NCBI RefSeq assembly: GCF_030315745.1
Contig: NZ_JASXSH010000021.1
Location: forward strand, 1-64,000
Source: Gordonia heveisoli
GTDB taxonomy: Bacteria > Actinomycetota > Actinomycetes > Mycobacteriales > Mycobacteriaceae
Direction of reading: 5' to 3'
DNA length: 64,000 bases
Made by a program: the position numbers and the translations under genes. The notes under the pieces are model-generated. The model saw only the letters and a list, made by a program, of their open reading frames with translations, did not search any database and was not told the DNA's origin. Of the stretch, positions 59,729-64,000 are shown piece after piece. The number at the start of each line of letters is the position of its first letter. Position 1 is the stretch's first letter.

Positions 59729-60433
59729 ATGACCCAATCCCTTCACCCCGAATCAATGGCACCCGAGGTCGCCGCGGGCATCCCGGCGTCGGCGCTGGCC
59801 CTGCGCAACATCCAGGCTCGCTACATCCTGCCGCAGTTCATCGAGCACACCCCGAACGGTCAGCGGCAGTACGACCCGTACGCCAAGCTGTTCGAGGAGC
59901 GCATCGTCTTCGTCGGCACGCCGATCGACCAGACCGTCGCCAACGACGTGATGGCCCAGTTGCTGGTGCTGGAGTCGCAGGACCCCGATCGGGATATCAC
60001 CATGTACATCAACTCGCCGGGCGGCAGCGTGCCGGACATGCTGGCGATCTACGACACCATGCAGTACGTGCACTGCGACATCGTGACCGTGTGCCTCGGT
60101 GAGGCCGCGTCGGCTGCCGCGATCCTGCTGGCCGGTGGAACCCCGGGTAAGCGTGCGGCGCTGCCGAACGCGACCATCCTGATCCATCAGCCGCGTACCG
60201 GTGGGGCCTATCAGGGGCAGGTCTCGGATCTGGAGATCCAGGCCGCCGAGATCGAGCGCATCCGCAACCGGCTCGACGAGATCCTCGGTGCGCACACCGG
60301 TCAGCCAGCGGACAAGATCCGCCGCGACACCGACCGCGACAACATCCTGACCGCCGAGGCGGCCAAGGAATACGGAATCATCGACGAGGTCTTCGAGTAC
60401 CGCAAGAAGTCCCTGAAGAAGTCGGGGTCCTGA
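59729..60433 (+). CDS. clpP2: ATP-dependent Clp protease proteolytic subunit ClpP2
   Basis: This encodes 234 aa. Motifs are [38 protein letters not shown] (catalytic Ser) and RAALPNATILIHQPRTGG (catalytic His), with a basic C-terminus (YRKKSLKKSGS). It is paired with ClpP1, 70 bp downstream and presumably in one operon. The ATG at 59729 has TTGGAG 6 nt upstream. Confidence 0.95.
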   Translation: MTQSLHPESMAPEVAAGIPASALALRNIQARYILPQFIEHTPNGQRQYDPYAKLFEERIVFVGTPIDQTVANDVMAQLLVLESQDPDRDITMYINSPGGSVPDMLAIYDTMQYVHCDIVTVCLGEAASAAAILLAGGTPGKRAALPNATILIHQPRTGGAYQGQVSDLEIQAAEIERIRNRLDEILGAHTGQPADKIRRDTDRDNILTAEAAKEYGIIDEVFEYRKKSLKKSGS

Positions 60434-60439
60434 CCCCAC

Positions 60440-60494
60440 GTCGTCACCTGGGTGTCGGTGTCGCCGACCGACACGCCGATGCCCGGGTGACGAC
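60440..60494 (+). terminator. Long hairpin after clpP2, in the 343-bp clpP2-clpX gap
   Basis: GTCGTCACCTGGG (60440-60452) pairs with CCCGGGTGACGAC (60482-60494) apart from one T-G pair, and an inner TGTCGG/CCGACA extends the stem. The rest of the gap (60495-60776) has no gene I can support and should contain the clpX promoter. Confidence 0.6.
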
Positions 60495-60776
60495 GAAATC
60501 GCCGGGCAGCGGTCATCCTTGAAAGCTGCGGCATCCACCCGGCGCAACGTGAATCATGTAGGTGGCCGAAGCCGTCGGACCTCGCCGAGACGAGTTCCGA
60601 CATTTGGCCTTATCGGTCGAAGTTCAGGCGGTACGCGAGTACCGTCGGGTTACTGGGCGAACTGGCGGAACCGGCCCTGAGCTGGCGCTGCACAATCGCA
60701 CATGGCGACTCGGTCGCCACCGGAGTGGGGTGTCGCCAGGCGGCAGTCCGGCAACGAGGAAGAGGTACAGCACGCG

Positions 60777-62057
60777 ATGGCACGAATCGGAGACGGTGGG
60801 GATCTGCTGAAGTGCTCGTTCTGCGGCAAGAGCCAGAAGCAGGTGAAGAAGCTCATCGCCGGCCCTGGCGTGTACATCTGCGATGAATGCATCGATCTGT
60901 GCAACGAGATCATCGAGGAAGAGCTCGCCGAGAACGGTGATGTGAAGCTCGACGAACTGCCCAAGCCTGCTGAGATCCGTGACTTCCTGGAGAACTACGT
61001 CATCGGCCAGGACACCGCCAAGCGGACACTCGCGGTTGCTGTCTACAACCACTACAAGCGCATCCAGGCAGGCGAGAAGAAGGACTCCCGTACCGGTGAG
61101 ACCGTCGAACTCGCGAAGTCGAACATCCTGATGCTCGGCCCGACCGGGTGCGGCAAGACCTACCTCGCGCAAACGCTGGCGAAGATGCTCAATGTGCCCT
61201 TCGCGATCGCCGATGCCACCGCGCTGACCGAGGCCGGATACGTCGGTGAGGACGTCGAGAACATTCTCCTCAAGCTCATCCAGGCCGCCGACTACGACGT
61301 GAAGCGCGCCGAGACCGGCATCATCTACATCGACGAGGTCGACAAGATCGCCCGCAAGAGTGAGAACCCCTCGATCACCCGCGACGTCTCCGGTGAGGGT
61401 GTGCAGCAGGCGCTGCTGAAGATCCTGGAGGGCACACAGGCATCGGTGCCTCCGCAGGGCGGTCGCAAGCATCCGCATCAGGAGTTCATCCAGATCGACA
61501 CGACGAACGTCCTGTTCATCGTCGCCGGTGCCTTCGCGGGCCTGGAGAAGGTCGTCGCCGAGCGAATCGGCAAGCGCGGCATCGGATTCGGCAACGAGGT
61601 CGCCAGCAAGGACGACGTCGACACCACCGACCACTTCGCCGAGGTCATGCCCGAGGACCTCATCAAGTTCGGTCTGATCCCCGAGTTCATCGGCCGTCTG
61701 CCGGTCGTCGCCTCGGTGACCAACCTGGACAAGGAATCCTTGGTCTCGATCCTGTCCGAGCCGAAGAACGCGCTGGTCAAGCAGTACACCCGACTGTTCG
61801 ACATGGACAACGTCGAGCTCGAATTCACCAAGGATGCGCTGGAGGCGATCGCCGATCAGGCCATCCACCGCGGCACCGGTGCCCGTGGTCTGCGCGCGAT
61901 CATGGAAGAGGTCCTGCTCCCGGTCATGTACGACATCCCGAGCCGCGACGACGTCGAGAAGGTCGTCGTCACCGGCGAGACCGTCCGCGACAATGTGTTG
62001 CCGACGATCGTGCCGCGCAAGGACGCCCGCGACGAACGTCGCGACAAGACCGCCTGA
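60777..62057 (+). CDS. clpX: ATP-dependent Clp protease ATPase subunit ClpX
   Basis: This encodes 426 aa. The N-terminal zinc-binding domain has CSFCGKS and CDECIDLC. The AAA+ domain has Walker A GPTGCGKT and Walker [21 protein letters not shown], pore loop GYVGEDVE and sensor-2 region [13 protein letters not shown]. It unfolds tagged proteins and feeds them to ClpP1P2. The ATG at 60777 matches the family start. Confidence 0.97.
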   Translation: MARIGDGGDLLKCSFCGKSQKQVKKLIAGPGVYICDECIDLCNEIIEEELAENGDVKLDELPKPAEIRDFLENYVIGQDTAKRTLAVAVYNHYKRIQAGEKKDSRTGETVELAKSNILMLGPTGCGKTYLAQTLAKMLNVPFAIADATALTEAGYVGEDVENILLKLIQAADYDVKRAETGIIYIDEVDKIARKSENPSITRDVSGEGVQQALLKILEGTQASVPPQGGRKHPHQEFIQIDTTNVLFIVAGAFAGLEKVVAERIGKRGIGFGNEVASKDDVDTTDHFAEVMPEDLIKFGLIPEFIGRLPVVASVTNLDKESLVSILSEPKNALVKQYTRLFDMDNVELEFTKDALEAIADQAIHRGTGARGLRAIMEEVLLPVMYDIPSRDDVEKVVVTGETVRDNVLPTIVPRKDARDERRDKTA

Positions 62058-62077
62058 CCGGTCCGACACGAATGTGA

Positions 62078-62117
62078 AAACGCCTGCCCCCGAAAAAGTC
62101 TTCGGGGGCAGGCGTTT
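62078..62117. terminator. Strong bidirectional terminator between clpX and the FdhF-like gene
   Basis: AAACGCCTGCCCCCGAA (62078-62094), loop AAAGTC, TTCGGGGGCAGGCGTTT (62101-62117) form a perfect 17-bp stem with A and T flanks. It serves both convergent genes. Confidence 0.93.
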
Positions 62118-62140
62118 CTCGTGCGGGCGCCGGACGGTGG

Positions 62141-64000
62141 TCAGCTCGTGGCGGGCTCCAGCCGGATGACCACCGCCTTGGATACCGGGGTGTTGGAGTA
62201 GCGGGCCACTGACCGCAACGGCACCAGCGGGTTGGTCTCCGGGTAGTAGGCGGCGGCGTTGCCGCGCGGGGTGTCGTACGAGACCACCTCGAAACCGGTG
62301 ACCCGACGCTCCTCCCGCCCGTCGGGGCCGTCGAACTCGGAGACGATGTCCACCCGATCGCCGGCGTGCAGGCCGAAGGCGCTGATGTCGTCGGGGTTGA
62401 TCATCACCACATGTCGGTTGCCCTTGATCCCGCGGTAGCGGTCGTCGTGGCCGTAGACGGTGGTGTTGTACTGGTCGTGGCTGCGCAGGGTTTGCAGGAT
62501 GAGCCTGCCGTCGGGGACGGGGAGCCACTCCAGCGGATGCAGTCCGAAGTTTGCCTTGCCCGTGCTGGTGTCGAACTCCCGGTCGTCGCGGGGCGGATGG
62601 GGGAGGACGAATCCGTCGCTGCGTCGCACCCGGGTGTTGAAGTCGGCGAATCCCGGGATCACCCGCTCGATATGGTCGCGGATCGTGTCGTAGTCGGTGC
62701 CGAGGTGCTCCCAGTCGACCGGATGTCCGGATCCGAAGATGGTGCGGGCCAGACCGCAGACGATCGCCACCTCACTGCGCAACTGTGGGGAGGCCGGCGG
62801 CAGAGAGCCGCGTGACAGGTGGACCACCGACATCGAGTCCTCCACCGAAACACGCTGCGGGACACCGTCGATGACATCTTTGTCGGTGCGGCCGAGAGTG
62901 GGCAGGATGAGGGCGGCATGGCCGGTGACCACATGTGACTCGTTGAGTTTGGTGCTCACATGGACGGTGAGGTTGCATCGGGACAACGCGGCCGCGGTCG
63001 CCTCGGTGTCGGGGGAGGCGGAGACGAAATTGCCGCCCATCGCCATGAACAACCGAACCTCGCCGCGCGCCATCGCGTCGATGGCGGCGACCGTGTCGTA
63101 GCCGTGCTCGCGGGGGCTGGTGATGCCGAACTCTTTGTCGAGGGCGGTGAGGAAGGATTCCGGCATCTTCTCGTAGATGCCCATCGTCCGGTCGCCCTGC
63201 ACGTTGGAGTGCCCGCGCACCGGGCAGAGGCCGGCGCCGGGTTTGCCCAGCATGCCGCGTAGCAGCAGCACGTTGGTGCCCTCGGCGATGGTCGCCACCG
63301 AATGCCGGTGCTGCGTCCACCCCATGGCCCAACACAGGACGATGCGTTGTGACGTTGCCACCGCCTCGGCGAAGTCGGCGATCTGAGCGCGACTGAGGCC
63401 GGTGGCCGTCACCACCTCGTCCAGGTCGACGTCCTCGAGTAGTGCCAGGTAGTCGTCGGTGCCCGCACAGTGCGCCGTCAGGAACGCGTGGTCGAACACC
63501 GAACCCGGTTGTGCACGTTCGGCGTCGAGGAGCAGGCGAGCGACGCCGCGGAACAGGGCCATGTCGCCGCCGAGGCGGATCTGCAGGAAGTCGTCGGCGA
63601 GTTTGGTGCCCGACCCGACCACCCCACCGATCTTCTGCGGGTCCTTGAACCGCATGAGTCCGGCTTCGGGCAGCGGATTGACGGCGACGATGCGGGCGCC
63701 GTTGTGCTTGGCCTTCTCCAGCACCGACAGCATGCGAGGATGATTCGTGCCCGGGTTCTGGCCGGCGATGATGATCAGGTCGGCGGCCTCCAGGTCGCCG
63801 ACGGTCACCGACCCCTTGCCGATCCCGATCGACTCGCCGAGTGCGGTGCCGGAGGATTCGTGACACATGTTCGAGCAGTCGGGCAGGTTGTTGGTGCCGA
63901 TGCTGCGGGCCAGCAACTGGTAGACGAAGGCGGCCTCGTTGCTGGTGCGGCCGGAGGTGTAGAAGACCGATTGATGGGGCGTATCCATCGCACCGACCTC
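62141..64000 (-). CDS. FdhF/YdeP-family molybdopterin oxidoreductase (5' end outside window)
   Basis: At least 619 aa are visible. The frame runs off the window through an internal Met, and the N-terminal part of the roughly 750-residue family is missing. Motifs are VFYTSGRTSNEAAFVYQLLAR, NNLPDCSNMCHESSG (Cys/Ser region contacting the cofactor), GQNPGTNHPRML, and the C-terminal domain with HDQYNTTVYGHDDRYRG and NPDDISAFGLHAGDRVDI. It binds a bis-MGD molybdenum cofactor. The substrate in this formate-dehydrogenase-like family is mostly unknown; YdeP is linked to acid resistance in E. coli. Confidence 0.9.
   Translation of the reverse strand, partial: EVGAMDTPHQSVFYTSGRTSNEAAFVYQLLARSIGTNNLPDCSNMCHESSGTALGESIGIGKGSVTVGDLEAADLIIIAGQNPGTNHPRMLSVLEKAKHNGARIVAVNPLPEAGLMRFKDPQKIGGVVGSGTKLADDFLQIRLGGDMALFRGVARLLLDAERAQPGSVFDHAFLTAHCAGTDDYLALLEDVDLDEVVTATGLSRAQIADFAEAVATSQRIVLCWAMGWTQHRHSVATIAEGTNVLLLRGMLGKPGAGLCPVRGHSNVQGDRTMGIYEKMPESFLTALDKEFGITSPREHGYDTVAAIDAMARGEVRLFMAMGGNFVSASPDTEATAAALSRCNLTVHVSTKLNESHVVTGHAALILPTLGRTDKDVIDGVPQRVSVEDSMSVVHLSRGSLPPASPQLRSEVAIVCGLARTIFGSGHPVDWEHLGTDYDTIRDHIERVIPGFADFNTRVRRSDGFVLPHPPRDDREFDTSTGKANFGLHPLEWLPVPDGRLILQTLRSHDQYNTTVYGHDDRYRGIKGNRHVVMINPDDISAFGLHAGDRVDIVSEFDGPDGREERRVTGFEVVSYDTPRGNAAAYYPETNPLVPLRSVARYSNTPVSKAVVIRLEPATS

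Noticed and set aside
60624..62528. 634-aa minus-strand open frame opposite clpX
   Set aside because: Crosses the perfect terminator at 62078-62117 and mirrors clpX; Leu/Asp/Val-rich shadow.

Overview
The window is GC-rich throughout (by eye about two thirds G+C). It reads as a chromosomal stretch of a mycolic-acid actinomycete, most likely Gordonia or a close relative. The main grounds are the mycobacterial-type block of F420-dependent glucose-6-phosphate dehydrogenase, pta-ackA, pknG-glnH-glnX, mutT3 and the thiE/thiO/thiS/thiG genes, plus tig-clpP1-clpP2-clpX, many TetR regulators, GTG/TTG starts and ATGA-type overlaps. The genus call is inference; no rRNA is present.

Left end (1-1.2 kb): the end of an integrated element. 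It holds a small helix-turn-helix protein, a low-GC HEPN-like gene, and a 44-nt 3' fragment of tRNA-Gly(CCC) that begins at the anticodon loop and looks like an attachment site. From 1.3 to 8.3 kb come a TetR-SDR pair with two tandem operators, a secreted lipase, a nitroreductase, a small frameshifted gene, a VOC protein, a double-hotdog thioesterase, a protein kinase remnant and a membrane protein. From 8.3 to 14.4 kb lies a branched-chain-amino-acid-type ABC operon (lipoprotein, fused LivH-LivM permease, LivG, LivF) with a consensus promoter, followed by a TetR gene.

14.4-26.9 kb is accessory metabolism: an MFS exporter, guanine deaminase, an orphan ATP-grasp protein, a multi-TM protein, a SCO6745-like/SnoaL pair, a phosphoribosyltransferase, a large AAA-LuxR regulator and an ABC ATPase/permease pair.

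26.9-39.7 kb is the conserved block. A TPP riboswitch heads thiO-thiS-thiG, with thiE divergent. Behind thiE sits a promoter for a leucine-containing leader peptide with an attenuator, preceding a stand-alone LeuA regulatory-domain protein. mutT3 converges on that gene. glnX-glnH-pknG (amino-acid sensing) converge with the pta-ackA pair (acetyl-phosphate metabolism).

39.7-49.5 kb holds an FAD oxidase/TetR pair, a Thr-rich secreted protein, an EamA exporter with a divergent LysR gene, fgd, an ABC exporter behind a near-perfect SoxR-box promoter predicted to be leaderless, and a hydrolase/DUF202/small membrane protein cluster. 49.8-53.6 kb is a 1288-aa Pls/PosA-type single-module NRPS. It is followed by a nearly pure G/C tract that is probably an assembly fault, an L,D-transpeptidase, a second secreted lipase, a zinc-ribbon protein and an intergenic field of inverted repeats. 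The right end has tRNA-Gly, tRNA-Pro, tig, clpP1, clpP2, clpX and the 3' part of an FdhF/YdeP-family molybdoenzyme gene cut by the window edge.

The signals most worth following are the leucine-attenuated LeuA-domain protein, the SoxR-box leaderless exporter, the Pls-type synthetase, and a recurring pattern of 14-18 bp tandem repeats in gene tails and at stop codons.
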